A stretch of DNA of 64,000 bases, taken from Nocardia transvalensis NBRC 15921. GTDB lineage: Bacteria > Actinomycetota > Actinomycetes > Mycobacteriales > Mycobacteriaceae. Below, piece after piece: positions 34,714 to 42,996 of the stretch (the first letter of the stretch is position 1; every line of letters starts with the position of its first letter). The DNA is taken from contig NZ_BAGL01000088.1 in NCBI RefSeq assembly GCF_000308875.1, forward strand, positions 1 to 64,000, written 5' to 3'. The notes under the pieces were generated by a model. That model was not told the DNA's origin. It ran no database searches and was given only the letters and a program-made list of their open reading frames with translations. A program made the translations under genes and the position numbers.

Positions 34714-35820
34714 CTACAGCGTGGTGCGCATCAGGACCACGTTGTACTGGCTGTGGACCGTGGTGAGGAAATAGAGGTCGCGACCGGTCTGGTACGGGAA
34801 GATCGCGGGCGCGTAGGCGGTGGGGAGTTCGCGGGTGTCGATCAGGACCTCGGGATCGCTCCACGGACCCTCCGGTGACGGCGCCTTGCGCATCACCACC
34901 GAATTCCACGGGTCGGTGGTCAGCATGACGTACTGGCCGAGGTACTGATTCCACATCACCGACAACTCGCCGACACCGCCGGCGATCGGGGCGGCGGCGT
35001 TCACGTCGCCCTTGACCCAGCGTTCGCCGTCCCAGTACTCGTACTCGCCGAGGTTCTGGATGTCGTTCTCCCGCACCCGCGCCACATAGGCCGAGTGGTC
35101 GCGTCCCGACGGCGTGCCGTATTCGAAGACCCAGCCGTCCGATTTCGTGAAGGCGTTCATCTGGAACTTCGCGTTGCCGCCCTCGTTGGGCCGCCGCGTG
35201 AAGCCCAGGTCCGCCCACGTCTCACCGTTGTCGGCCGAGGCGGCCAGTCCCGAGAAGTTGGTGGTCCACTGCCCCACCTCGTCCCAGCTCTGCACCGACA
35301 TCAGGCTCATGTACTGCACGCCGTTCACGGCGATCCCCGCGGTCGGGATGCGGCTGATCTCGATGAACGGGATCTTCGGGCTGGGGATCAGGTCCCGGGC
35401 CTGGCCGAAGACGTCCCGCACCACGCTGTCGAAATAGATGCCGCCCGACGGATCCTGGGTGTGGCTGCGCACCAGGATGTTGCTGCGCCACGCCCAGGTA
35501 CTGCCGGCCAGCAGATTCGGCAGGCCCACCCCGGCGGTATCGCCGAAGGCGGTGAGCATCTCGCCGTTCCCGTTGTCCCACATGATGCCCAGATCGGTGC
35601 CGAGCACGTTGTAGTTCTCGGTGTTGTTCGGCGAGGCCATACCCGTCAATTGAAATACCGCCCGCGACCGGCCGGGCAACTGCGGCAGGCCGTTGGTGCC
35701 ATTGAGTACCGGTATCGGATTGATCGCATTCGGATTGGCCACGGCCGGCGAGGTGACGGCCAGAAGCGCGGCCGAGGCACCCGCCATCGCGGCGAGCAGC
35801 ATGGAAACAGTCCTGGTCAA
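34714..35820 (-). CDS. Secreted DUF4185-like beta-propeller protein, copy 2
   Basis: 368 residues from TTG 35820 (GGAGGG nine nt upstream); an ATG 18 nt further in is a possible alternative. Signal peptide ends PAVA-NP; the mature start NPNAINPIPVLNGTNGLPQL parallels DPNNINPIPGLNGVNGLPHL of copy 1. LGIMWDNGNGEMLTAFGDTA and GELSVMWNQYLGQYVMLTTD repeat the propeller motifs. It carries an extra short loop (VVRDVFGQARDL). The two copies lie 3.6 kb apart on either side of fadE5, the hydrolase and the methyltransferase, so they are not a simple tandem array. Confidence 0.8.
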   Translation of the reverse strand: MTRTVSMLLAAMAGASAALLAVTSPAVANPNAINPIPVLNGTNGLPQLPGRSRAVFQLTGMASPNNTENYNVLGTDLGIMWDNGNGEMLTAFGDTAGVGLPNLLAGSTWAWRSNILVRSHTQDPSGGIYFDSVVRDVFGQARDLIPSPKIPFIEISRIPTAGIAVNGVQYMSLMSVQSWDEVGQWTTNFSGLAASADNGETWADLGFTRRPNEGGNAKFQMNAFTKSDGWVFEYGTPSGRDHSAYVARVRENDIQNLGEYEYWDGERWVKGDVNAAAPIAGGVGELSVMWNQYLGQYVMLTTDPWNSVVMRKAPSPEGPWSDPEVLIDTRELPTAYAPAIFPYQTGRDLYFLTTVHSQYNVVLMRTTL

Positions 35821-35945
35821 GGTCGGTAGCCCTCCGGTTTCGCAGCGAAACGGGGTGAAGCGGAGGGAATGCTAGCAGCGGAACTCGGCGAAATGCGTTT
35901 ACGTCACCGAGTTTCGGGGTAATGCACAAAATCCGGCCGGAATTG

Positions 35946-36689
35946 TTATTTCTTCGACAGCGCCTGACGCACCAGTAGCGGCAGTTGCGTGGCCCGCTCG
36001 ATGCCGAGGGTGCGCCGCACGCCCGCCTGCCAACTCCGGTCGAAAAGTCGCTTGGCGCTCGCCACCGCGTGCGGCGAACGGGCGGCGATCCGGTCGGCCA
36101 GCTTCTCCGCGGCGGCGAGCGGGTCGGCGGCCACCTCGGTGATCAGGCCGATGCGCTCGGCGTAGGCGGCGTCCACCGGATCGGCGGTCATGGTCAGCAC
36201 CAGCGCCTTGTCGATGCCGATCAGCCGCGACAGCGTGGCGGCGCCGGTCATATCCGGGATCAGGCCGTGTTTGACCTCCATCACCGAGAAATCCGCGTCG
36301 GGAGTGGCGAACCGGATGTCGGCCGCCAGCGCCACCTGCAACCCGCCGCCGTAGCAGTGGCCGTGCACCGCCGCGATTACCGGCTGCGGCAGCCGCCGCC
36401 ACGCCCAGCACGCTTCTTGGAAGGTGTTGGTGCCCAGCCAGGGAATCGGCACGAAGTTGCGCACGATGGTCAGCGGATCGCCGACGGCCTTCGCGATATC
36501 CAGGCCGCTCGAGAAGCTCGGCCCGTTCCCGGACAGGATCACCGCGCGGACGTCGTCGCGGCGGCCCACGACCCGGGCCACCTCGACGAGGTCGCTCAGC
36601 ATGTCGATGGTCAGGCCGTTGTGCTTGTCGGGCCGATCCAGGGCGACATAGGCGCGGTCGCCGTCGATCGTCAGAGATACGTTGCTCAT
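35946..36689 (-). CDS. Enoyl-CoA hydratase/isomerase (crotonase) family protein
   Basis: 247 residues from ATG 36689. Oxyanion-hole segment SGNGPSFSSGLDIAKA and the second loop HGHCYGGGLQVALAADIRFA match crotonases; FSVMEVKHGLIPDMTGAATL follows with the MxEVK-type region. Acts on acyl-CoA: hydration, isomerisation or related. It may be co-transcribed with the alpha/beta hydrolase ending 33 bp upstream on the same strand. Exact substrate unresolved. Confidence 0.85.
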   Translation of the reverse strand: MSNVSLTIDGDRAYVALDRPDKHNGLTIDMLSDLVEVARVVGRRDDVRAVILSGNGPSFSSGLDIAKAVGDPLTIVRNFVPIPWLGTNTFQEACWAWRRLPQPVIAAVHGHCYGGGLQVALAADIRFATPDADFSVMEVKHGLIPDMTGAATLSRLIGIDKALVLTMTADPVDAAYAERIGLITEVAADPLAAAEKLADRIAARSPHAVASAKRLFDRSWQAGVRRTLGIERATQLPLLVRQALSKK

Positions 36690-36721
36690 CGCGGGGCCTC
36701 CTCCCGGTCTCGGTCAGTCTC

Positions 36722-37507
36722 TCATTCCGGGCGAGCGTCCAATTGATCGAGGAGGATCCGCGCGCACCGGTCCGGATCGTCGAAGAACGGGGTGTGGCCG
36801 CTGCCGGGCAGGGTCACGTGCCGGGCGCCGGGCAGCCGGGTCCGCGCCCTCCGGCTCTGCGTGGCGTAGGTGAGCAGGATGTCGCGATTACCCCACGCGA
36901 CAGTGACCGGAATGCGATCCAGCCGCCCGCCGTCCTGCAACCGCGCCTCCGCGAAAGAGGCCAGGGCGCAATCGAATCCGGGCGCATACATGGCGCCGTG
37001 CGCGGTCTCGAGCGCCACCCGGGTCTCGACGGCCCACGGCTTGCCGAACACCAGGCCGAGGAAGGCGGTGCGGCCTGCGGGGGTGCCGAGCACCGCGGGC
37101 AGCGCGGGTTTCACGCGCAGGCCCGCCGCCTTGGACCCGCCCAGCGACCGCTGGCACCATATCCGCCCGGCGGTGGACCAGAACCCGATCGGCGAGAACG
37201 CGGTGACCGAGCGCGCCAGGCCGCGCGCGCCGAGGTTCAGCACGATCAGCCCGCCCATGGAATTCCCCGCCAGATGCGGCCGGTCCAGTCCCTGCTCGTC
37301 GAGGAAGGCCGCGAGCGCGTCGGTGAGGGTGTCGACCGTGGTGCGCTCGAGGGGCGGCGAATCACCGAATCCGGGCAGGTCGACGGCGATCACCTCGAAC
37401 GACTCCGCGAGCGTGTCGAGGACCGCCTCCCACACCCGCCAGTGGCTGCCCACGCCGTGCACCAGGACCAACGGTTCGCCCGCGCCGATACGGCGGTGGT
37501 TCAGCAT
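36722..37507 (-). CDS. Alpha/beta hydrolase
   Basis: 261 residues from ATG 37507 (MLNHRRIGAGEPLVLVHGVG); the longer upstream frame runs through the promoter region. Nucleophile elbow GNSMGGLIVLNL, acid region WGNRDILLTYA, catalytic histidine GSGHTPFFDDP. Oxyanion motif HGVGS. Typical MhpC/EphE-like size. It precedes the crotonase gene with a 32-bp gap, so a short catabolic operon is possible. Confidence 0.8.
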   Translation of the reverse strand: MLNHRRIGAGEPLVLVHGVGSHWRVWEAVLDTLAESFEVIAVDLPGFGDSPPLERTTVDTLTDALAAFLDEQGLDRPHLAGNSMGGLIVLNLGARGLARSVTAFSPIGFWSTAGRIWCQRSLGGSKAAGLRVKPALPAVLGTPAGRTAFLGLVFGKPWAVETRVALETAHGAMYAPGFDCALASFAEARLQDGGRLDRIPVTVAWGNRDILLTYATQSRRARTRLPGARHVTLPGSGHTPFFDDPDRCARILLDQLDARPE

Positions 37508-37577
37508 GGCGCCCACCCTAAGCAACGATTGGCACGATGCCAACAGGAAGCGGACGGCAAGCGGTACGATAAATGGT

Positions 37578-37802
37578 ATGGCTACCCGTAAGGTGACGTT
37601 ATCCCTGGACGCGGCGGCCTGGTCGTACGCCGAACAAGCCGCCGCCCGGGCCGGAATGTCCCCGTCCGCGTGGATCTCTCGCGCGGCCCGGCGCGAGGCC
37701 GTCCGCACCGGCTGTACCCCCGGCCCCGACCCGCTCGAGATCGCCGCCGCCGACGAGGCCGAACTGGCCCTGGCCGAGAAGGAGATGCGTGCGCAGGGGT
37801 GA
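37578..37802 (+). CDS. Putative antitoxin of a MazF-like toxin
   Basis: 74 residues from ATG 37578: MATRKVTLSLDAAAWSYAEQ, then a helix ARAGMSPSAWISRAARREAV, and an acidic Ala/Glu-rich C-terminus (DEAELALAEKEMRAQG). The beta-strand plus two-helix N-terminus suits a ribbon-helix-helix DNA-binding domain, and the acidic tail suits toxin neutralisation. It overlaps the toxin start by 14 bp, a classic antitoxin-toxin arrangement. Identity as antitoxin is inferred from context. Confidence 0.7.
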   Translation: MATRKVTLSLDAAAWSYAEQAAARAGMSPSAWISRAARREAVRTGCTPGPDPLEIAAADEAELALAEKEMRAQG

Positions 37803-38085
37803 GGTCTGGATCTACAACCCGCACGGCACGCCCCGCCGCCGCACCGTCGTCCTGATCTCGAGTGACGGCATCAACGAGTCCCCGCGCCCCTGGCTGATCG
37901 CCGCCGAGGTCCTCGACGAGGACCCGCTCGACATCCTCGCCGTCTCCGTGCCCGGACACGGCTGGGTGCACGCCGGCAATCTGGGCCGCATCTACCGAGG
38001 CTGGCTGGCCGACCGCGTGGGCGAGATCGACTCCGATACCGAGGAGCGGCTCGACACCGCGCTGCGCGCCGCGATGGATCTTTGA
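37789..38085 (+). CDS. MazF/PemK-like toxin
   Basis: 98 residues from GTG 37789 (RRGEVWIYNPHGTPRRRTVV then LISSDGINES). The GEVW start, the R-R-VVLIS strand and the position behind a small acidic protein match type II MazF/PemK endoribonucleases; the family cleaves mRNA at short sites. The C-terminal half is less similar to well-studied MazF, so activity is probable but not certain. Confidence 0.72.
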   Translation: MRRGEVWIYNPHGTPRRRTVVLISSDGINESPRPWLIAAEVLDEDPLDILAVSVPGHGWVHAGNLGRIYRGWLADRVGEIDSDTEERLDTALRAAMDL

Positions 38086-38178
38086 GCCACGACTGTTCCC
38101 GGACCGCGCGATACGGCAGGATCACGACGGCGGTTGTGCCGCCGCCCGACACACCATCTTGCGAGAATCGAGGAACCA

Positions 38179-38505
38179 TTGAGGATTTCGCTGCTTGCCG
38201 CCGCGCTCATCGCCCTGCCGCTGCTGGCGGGGTGCGGCGGCTCGGACCACTCGGACCACGCGAAGATCTCCGAGGCGGATCTGTCCAAGTCGCTGCAGGA
38301 CAGCGGCCTCAAGGACGCGAAGATGGCCGACTGCGCCGCCAAGCACTATGTCGACCAGGGCATTTCGCAGGACGGCCTGGAGATCATGACCAAGCCCGGC
38401 AACAATGCGCAGACCTCGGACCCCTCCGCGATGGGCCTGAGCGAGGACGACGCCGGTAAGGCCCGCGACGCCACCAAGAAGATCGTCGAGGACTGCCTGA
38501 AGTAG
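38179..38505 (+). CDS. Small secreted lipoprotein
   Basis: 108 residues from TTG 38179 behind GAGGAA. Signal LRISLLAAALIALPLLAGCG ends in lipobox LAGC, so the mature protein is lipid-anchored at the outer face of the membrane. The rest is a hydrophilic helix-rich domain with two cysteines (MADCAAKHYV and VEDCLK) that may form a disulfide; the Asp/Lys-rich SEADLSKSLQDSGLKDAKM region resembles DUF732-like proteins without a confident match. Function unknown. Confidence 0.7.
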   Translation: MRISLLAAALIALPLLAGCGGSDHSDHAKISEADLSKSLQDSGLKDAKMADCAAKHYVDQGISQDGLEIMTKPGNNAQTSDPSAMGLSEDDAGKARDATKKIVEDCLK

Positions 38506-38664
38506 ATTCGCGCCGCCCGAATATTTCCAGGCGAAAATGACGCGCAGTTAGCTGAACACTGGCTAAGCTGGCGGCGTCTCCGTGGGGAGACACCTGCAGG
38601 GCGGGCCGCGATTGCCCCCGCGGCCCGCTGTCGCACTCGCTTCGACGACGTCCCCAGGGGGAGG

Positions 38665-38850
38665 ATGATGTTCGGACCGATCGCCCCGGTATCACCCGCG
38701 GAGCAATTGCTCTCCACTATCCGCGCAGCTGGCTACAGCCTCGACGAATTCATCGCCCTGCTCCGGGTCGACCCCGTCGAGGACACCCGCCCGCTGTCCC
38801 CGATCCCCGACACCGATTTCTGGGTCATTCCCCCGCGCCGCGCGGGATGA
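38665..38850 (+). CDS. Small protein of unknown function
   Basis: 61 residues (or 60 from the second ATG at 38668), directly behind a very strong GGGGGAGG. Sequence LLSTIRAAGYSLDEFIALLR looks like a helix-turn; ends DTDFWVIPPRRAG. No signal or membrane helix. Only the ribosome site and codon use support it; no family recognised. Confidence 0.45.
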   Translation: MMFGPIAPVSPAEQLLSTIRAAGYSLDEFIALLRVDPVEDTRPLSPIPDTDFWVIPPRRAG

Positions 38851-38901
38851 TTTTCCGGATCGGTTTGCCGAAGACTCGCCGGTAGCTTTATCGCGCCATT
38901 C

Positions 38902-40413
38902 CTACTCGGGGAAGTAACTGGGGTCCGGCTCGCAGGTCGTATCGGCGGCGGGGAGGGTTCCGTCCGCGAAATAGGTGTTGACCTTGTCGCTCACGCAAGG
39001 ACTCAGGCCGACCCGGAAGGCGCCGTGGATGCGGGTGTCGGCCAGGGTCACCAGCCGTGAGCCGGTCAGATCCTCGTGCAGCGCAAGACCTTCCGGATAC
39101 GCCGTGCGCGTGTCGTGGACGGTGGCCAGAATCAGGGCCGGCACCGAGTTGTGCACATCGGTGGGCGGCTCGACCGGATCCGGCCAGTACGCGCACGCCG
39201 TGATGTTGTTGGCGAAGGCGCCGAATACCGGCTGCGTCGCCCGGACAGCGTCGATATTGCGGTAGTACCAGGCCGGATCGCGCGGGGCCGCCTTGTCGCC
39301 GCACATGATTCCCGCCATCCCGGGCACCTCGGTCGGCACCGCGCCCGTGATCTTCGACTTCAGCCGCTGCATATCGGTGAACCGGCCGGAGACGCCGTCG
39401 TCGATGATCCCCAGGACATCGGCGAGATCCGCGTTGAACTTCGGATTCACCAGCAGGGCGAACAGCATCATCGGCACCGTGTGCTCGTCGAGGAGATAGA
39501 GATCCTTGACCACCGGATGCGCGGCCGCCCGGTGGACGAGGTCCTCGACATACGCGCGGACCTGCGGCGCGGTACCGCCGAAGTGGTAGTCGGCGTCGTG
39601 GCGGGCCGCCCATCGCGCCCAGTCGTCCAGCGCGTATTCGTTGATCGGGCCCATGTCCTGGAACATGCCGAGCCAGTAGCGTTCCGGGTCGACCGCGCTG
39701 TCCAGGACGAAACGGTCGGCGTGCGCCCCGAACATCTGCATGTAGACGGCGCCGAGATAGGTCCCGTAAGAGCCGCCGTAGTAATTCATCGTCCGCTCGC
39801 CGAACGCGCCGCGGATGACGTCCATATCGCGGGCGATATTGCGGGTAGTGGTGGAGCGCGCCTTCTCCGGATCGGGCGCCACGCAGGAGGTCGCCAGGGC
39901 CGCGGCCAGCGTGGTGTCGCGGGCGTAGCCGAACAGGTCGAACCCGGCCGAGAAGAGCATGGTCGGCAGCGGGATCGCGCAGTTCATCCGGTCCGAGCGG
40001 CCGATGCCGCGCGGGTCCATGCCGATCAGGTCGTATTGCGCGCGCACGTCCGGGGTCAGCCGGTCCTTGACCGTCACCATCATGTTCAGCCCCGGACCAC
40101 CCGGACCGCCAGGATTGGAGAGCATGATCCCGCGGCGGCGCGCCGGATCCGTGGCCGGAATGCGCGAGAGGGCGACGGTCGTCGTGCGCGCGTCGGGGCG
40201 GGCGTAGTCGAGCGGGACGACCACGGTCGAGCACTGCGCCCCGGCGTCGTCGAGCGCCTTGTCGTTACACGGTTTCCAGTCCAGCCCCTGGTGGTAGAAC
40301 CGCTCGAGACCGGCCGGGACGTCGTCCGCGGTCGCCGGAACCGCGACGAGCGTGGCGGTACCCGCGATCAGCACCATCCCCAGAACGACCCGCCGAACCC
40401 ACCGTGCCCGCAT
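38902..40413 (-). CDS. Secreted S33-type alpha/beta-hydrolase peptidase
   Basis: 503 residues with a signal peptide (1-29, ending ATA-DD). N-terminal block LDWKPCNDKALDDAGAQCSTV-VPLDYARPD, nucleophile elbow GGSYGTYLGAVYM, NPGGPGGPG oxyanion loop, and C-terminal DTRIHGAFRVG with histidine. This is the tripeptidyl-aminopeptidase/SlpD-like S33 group of actinobacteria, including mycobacterial exported proteases of similar size. Cleaves peptides or esters outside the cytoplasm. Divergent from the iron-regulated bfd gene. Confidence 0.85.
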   Translation of the reverse strand: MRARWVRRVVLGMVLIAGTATLVAVPATADDVPAGLERFYHQGLDWKPCNDKALDDAGAQCSTVVVPLDYARPDARTTTVALSRIPATDPARRRGIMLSNPGGPGGPGLNMMVTVKDRLTPDVRAQYDLIGMDPRGIGRSDRMNCAIPLPTMLFSAGFDLFGYARDTTLAAALATSCVAPDPEKARSTTTRNIARDMDVIRGAFGERTMNYYGGSYGTYLGAVYMQMFGAHADRFVLDSAVDPERYWLGMFQDMGPINEYALDDWARWAARHDADYHFGGTAPQVRAYVEDLVHRAAAHPVVKDLYLLDEHTVPMMLFALLVNPKFNADLADVLGIIDDGVSGRFTDMQRLKSKITGAVPTEVPGMAGIMCGDKAAPRDPAWYYRNIDAVRATQPVFGAFANNITACAYWPDPVEPPTDVHNSVPALILATVHDTRTAYPEGLALHEDLTGSRLVTLADTRIHGAFRVGLSPCVSDKVNTYFADGTLPAADTTCEPDPSYFPE

Positions 40414-40577
40414 CGCCTCTCCCCTCGCCGTCCGAGTCCACAGGGAACGCTACGCCCCCAACGGTATTCGGCCACGACCAGAGCGCGAGGGGACTTCGAA
40501 ACATCCCCGCCTCAGATTCACCGGCCGGTGACATTCGCCCAGCCTATTGACAGGCACCGACCCTGGGATGCTATATC

Positions 40578-40616
40578 TTAGGGGAGGCTTACCTCGATAA
40601 GTTGAGGCTAACCTCG
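40578..40616 (+). promoter_or_regulatory. Two adjacent IdeR/DtxR iron boxes upstream of bfd
   Basis: TTAGGGGAGGCTTACCTCG (40578-40596, 14 of 19 to TTAGGTTAGGCTAACCTAA) and TAAGTTGAGGCTAACCTCG (40598-40616, 15 of 19), separated by 1 nt. The second ends 31 nt before the bfd start. Tandem iron boxes are known to bind two IdeR dimers; here they predict iron control of bfd and possibly bfr. Confidence 0.8.
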
Positions 40617-40647
40617 CCGACCTTGTTCCTGCGCTATGAGGCCCGCC

Positions 40648-40842
40648 GTGTACGTCTGCATCTGCAACGCCGTCTCCGAGAACGACGTGCACCGCTGTGT
40701 TGCCGCCGGCGCCTGCTCGACCCGTCAGGTCAAGACGGCGTGTGGCTGGAAGCCCGGCTGCGGCTCCTGCACTTCCCGCTTGGCCGAGGTGATCGGCCGC
40801 GCCCGCACCGAGTCGGCGACCGCGGAGGCCCCGGCGGCCTGA
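40648..40842 (+). CDS. bfd: Bacterioferritin-associated ferredoxin
   Basis: 64 residues from GTG 40648 (GAGG six nt upstream; an ATG 12 nt before it is the alternative). VYVCICNAVSENDVHRCVAA and GWKPGCGSCTSRLAEVI carry the four cysteines of the BFD-like [2Fe-2S] cluster. Bfd donates electrons to bacterioferritin to release stored iron. The bacterioferritin gene follows 81 bp downstream and both sit behind iron boxes. Confidence 0.9.
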   Translation: MYVCICNAVSENDVHRCVAAGACSTRQVKTACGWKPGCGSCTSRLAEVIGRARTESATAEAPAA

Positions 40843-40870
40843 CGCCGTATTCAGGGCTGCCTTACCATAC

Positions 40871-40889
40871 TCAGGTTCGCCTTATAGAA
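40871..40889 (-). promoter_or_regulatory. Weak iron-box-like site between bfd and bfr
   Basis: Read on the minus strand, TTCTATAAGGCGAACCTGA matches the IdeR box at 13 of 19 positions with the central GGCGAACCT nearly intact. Probable third site controlling bfr. Confidence 0.45.
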
Positions 40890-40923
40890 AAGCCGAATGT
40901 GAGTCGTGACACCATAACTCGCT

Positions 40924-41406
40924 ATGGAAGGCGACAAGGAAATCATCGCGCTGCTCAATGAGCAGCTGACGGCCGAACTCACGGCGATCAACCAGTACTT
41001 CCTGCACGCCAAGATGCAGGAGAACTGGGGTTTCACCAAACTCGCCAAGCACACCCGCTACGAGTCCATCGACGAGATGAAGCATGCGGAAATCCTCACC
41101 GACCGCATTCTCTTCCTCGAGGGGCTCCCGAACTACCAGAAGCTCAATGTCCTGCGGATCGGGCAGACCGTTCCCGAACAGCTGCGGGCGGATCTGCAGA
41201 TCGAAATGGAGGCGGTGACCCGACTGCGCGGCGGCATCGAATTGATGCGCTCACGCGGAGACGTCACGTCGGCCCGAATCTTCGAGACCATTCTCGAGGA
41301 CGAGGAAGGCCACGTCGACTACCTGGAAACCGAACTCGACCTGGTCGAGAAGCTGGGCGAGCAGCTGTACCTGCAGCGTTTCACCGACACCCCGGAAGGG
41401 GACTGA
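40924..41406 (+). CDS. bfr: Bacterioferritin
   Basis: 160 residues from ATG 40924. Ferroxidase ligands are all present: Glu18, Tyr25, Glu51, His54, Glu94, Glu127, His130; Met52 is the haem-binding methionine. Forms a 24-subunit cage storing iron as ferric mineral. Controlled by iron through the upstream boxes (inferred). Confidence 0.95.
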   Translation: MEGDKEIIALLNEQLTAELTAINQYFLHAKMQENWGFTKLAKHTRYESIDEMKHAEILTDRILFLEGLPNYQKLNVLRIGQTVPEQLRADLQIEMEAVTRLRGGIELMRSRGDVTSARIFETILEDEEGHVDYLETELDLVEKLGEQLYLQRFTDTPEGD

Positions 41407-41411
41407 CCCCT

Positions 41412-41963
41412 TCAGGCGCGTTCGCCCGCGCCGAGGCCGTGGAGCATCGTATCGACGACCACGTCTGCGGCGCGGGCAGCGCTCATATCCGGCAGATCCT
41501 CCGCGGCGCGCAGCATCAGTTGCGGTAACAGCGCGCCTATCCAGCCGGGCGGGAGATCGGCGCGCAGCAGTCCCTCGTCGGTCGCTCGCCGCAGAAACGC
41601 GTCGACCTCGTCGATGAAATGCTGCCTGCGCGCGCGAATCGTCTTCTCGGACATCATGCGGAACGTCTCCACCGGCCATTGCCGATTGACCGCGATGATT
41701 CCCTCCACATAGCGATGCAACGCGACCGCGACCGGCGCCTCGCGCAGCCGAGCCGCGGCGATGACCTCCTCGACCGCGTCGTAGCGCGCTCGATACACCG
41801 CCGCGAGCAATTCCTCACGCGACGCGAAACGGCGATAGACCGTGCGGCGGTCCACCCCCGCCGCCGCGGCGATGGCGGCGATGCTGGCCGAGGGGTCGTC
41901 GGCGAGCAGGCGCGCCCCGGTACTCAGGACCAGTTCCAGGTTGCGCGCGGCGTCCGCTCTCAT
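41412..41963 (-). CDS. TetR/AcrR-family regulator
   Basis: 183 residues from ATG 41963. N-terminal helix-turn-helix SIAAIAAAAGVDRRTVYRRF ASREELLAAVYRARYDAVEE is canonical TetR; the remainder is the ligand-binding helical domain. Divergent from an SDR oxidoreductase 129 bp away, with a GTCAC-N6-GTGAC palindrome between them, so local regulation of that gene is expected. Ends 5 bp from the bfr stop (convergent). Confidence 0.85.
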   Translation of the reverse strand: MRADAARNLELVLSTGARLLADDPSASIAAIAAAAGVDRRTVYRRFASREELLAAVYRARYDAVEEVIAAARLREAPVAVALHRYVEGIIAVNRQWPVETFRMMSEKTIRARRQHFIDEVDAFLRRATDEGLLRADLPPGWIGALLPQLMLRAAEDLPDMSAARAADVVVDTMLHGLGAGERA

Positions 41964-42031
41964 GGCTTCACCATATTCGTGTCAGATTCGGGAATTTCCG
42001 CTGCCCTTGTATGGCTATAGCTTTCATAAGA

Positions 42032-42047
42032 GTCACATCATCGTGAC
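42032..42047. promoter_or_regulatory. GTCAC-N6-GTGAC operator candidate
   Basis: Perfect 5-bp-arm palindrome in the TetR/SDR divergent gap, about 45 bp before the SDR start and 70 bp before the TetR start. CTATAG just upstream could be a -10 element for the SDR gene. Confidence 0.5.
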
Positions 42048-42092
42048 ATTTATGGGCGATACAGCGCCTCGACGGACGGAGAGGAACGGACC

Positions 42093-42950
42093 ATGACCAG
42101 GACTTGGTTGATCACCGGAGCATCGCGCGGCATCGGACGCCGACTCACGGAGGCGGTTCTCGACTACGGTGATCAGGTAGTCGCGACCGCCCGCCGGCCC
42201 GAGGACCTCGACGATCTCGCGGCCCGCTACGGCTCGCGGATCCTGCCCGTCGCACTCGATGTCACCGACGCCGCCGCGGCCTCGCGCGCGGTGCGGCAGG
42301 CGACGGACGCGTTCGGCGCCCTCGACGTGGTCGTCAACAATGCCGGCTACGGCAACAGCGCACCCATCGAAGAAATGGCCGAGGACGATTTCCGAGCGCA
42401 GATCGAGACGAACCTGTTCGGCGTCGTGAATGTCACCCGGGCCGCGCTACCCGTACTGCGTGGCCAACGGTCCGGTGTGTTCGTCCAATTCTCCTCCATC
42501 GGTGGACGAGTCGGCGGGACGCCGGGCATGGGCGCTTATCAGACAGCCAAATTCGCGGTCGAGGGCTTCTCCGAAGTCCTGGCCGCCGAAGTAGCTCCAT
42601 TCGGCATCGAGGTCGTCATCGTCGAACCGGGCGGCTTCCGCACCGACTGGCAGGGTTCCTCGATGACCCTCCACCCCGTCGGCCCCGACTACGACCAGAC
42701 CGTCGGCGCCGTCAACCGCTACCGCCGGGACACCGACGGCACCCAGCCCGGCGACCCCGCCCGCGCCGCCCAGGCCGTCATCGACGTTGTCACACAACCC
42801 AAGCCACCCCGCCGCCTCCTGCTCGGCACCGACGCCTTGACCTCCGCCCGCAAGGCCGCCGAACTGCGCGCCGCCGAGACGGAGGCATGGGCCGAGGTGA
42901 GCCGGTCCACCGATTTCCCTGCCGCCCAGCCGGTCTCGACATCGCGGTAG
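42093..42950 (+). CDS. Short-chain dehydrogenase/reductase
   Basis: 285 residues from ATG 42093. TGASRGIG cofactor motif (9-16), NNAG (around 86), Ser and Tyr-x3-Lys catalytic residues in SSIGGRVGGTPGMGAYQTAK. Classical SDR, NADPH preference suggested by ATARRPEDLDDL. Substrate unknown; partner of the divergent TetR gene. Confidence 0.88.
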   Translation: MTRTWLITGASRGIGRRLTEAVLDYGDQVVATARRPEDLDDLAARYGSRILPVALDVTDAAAASRAVRQATDAFGALDVVVNNAGYGNSAPIEEMAEDDFRAQIETNLFGVVNVTRAALPVLRGQRSGVFVQFSSIGGRVGGTPGMGAYQTAKFAVEGFSEVLAAEVAPFGIEVVIVEPGGFRTDWQGSSMTLHPVGPDYDQTVGAVNRYRRDTDGTQPGDPARAAQAVIDVVTQPKPPRRLLLGTDALTSARKAAELRAAETEAWAEVSRSTDFPAAQPVSTSR

Positions 42951-42996
42951 CCCCTCGATCAGATACGGTTTCTCCCGCGTGCGGTCGGTGAGTGAA

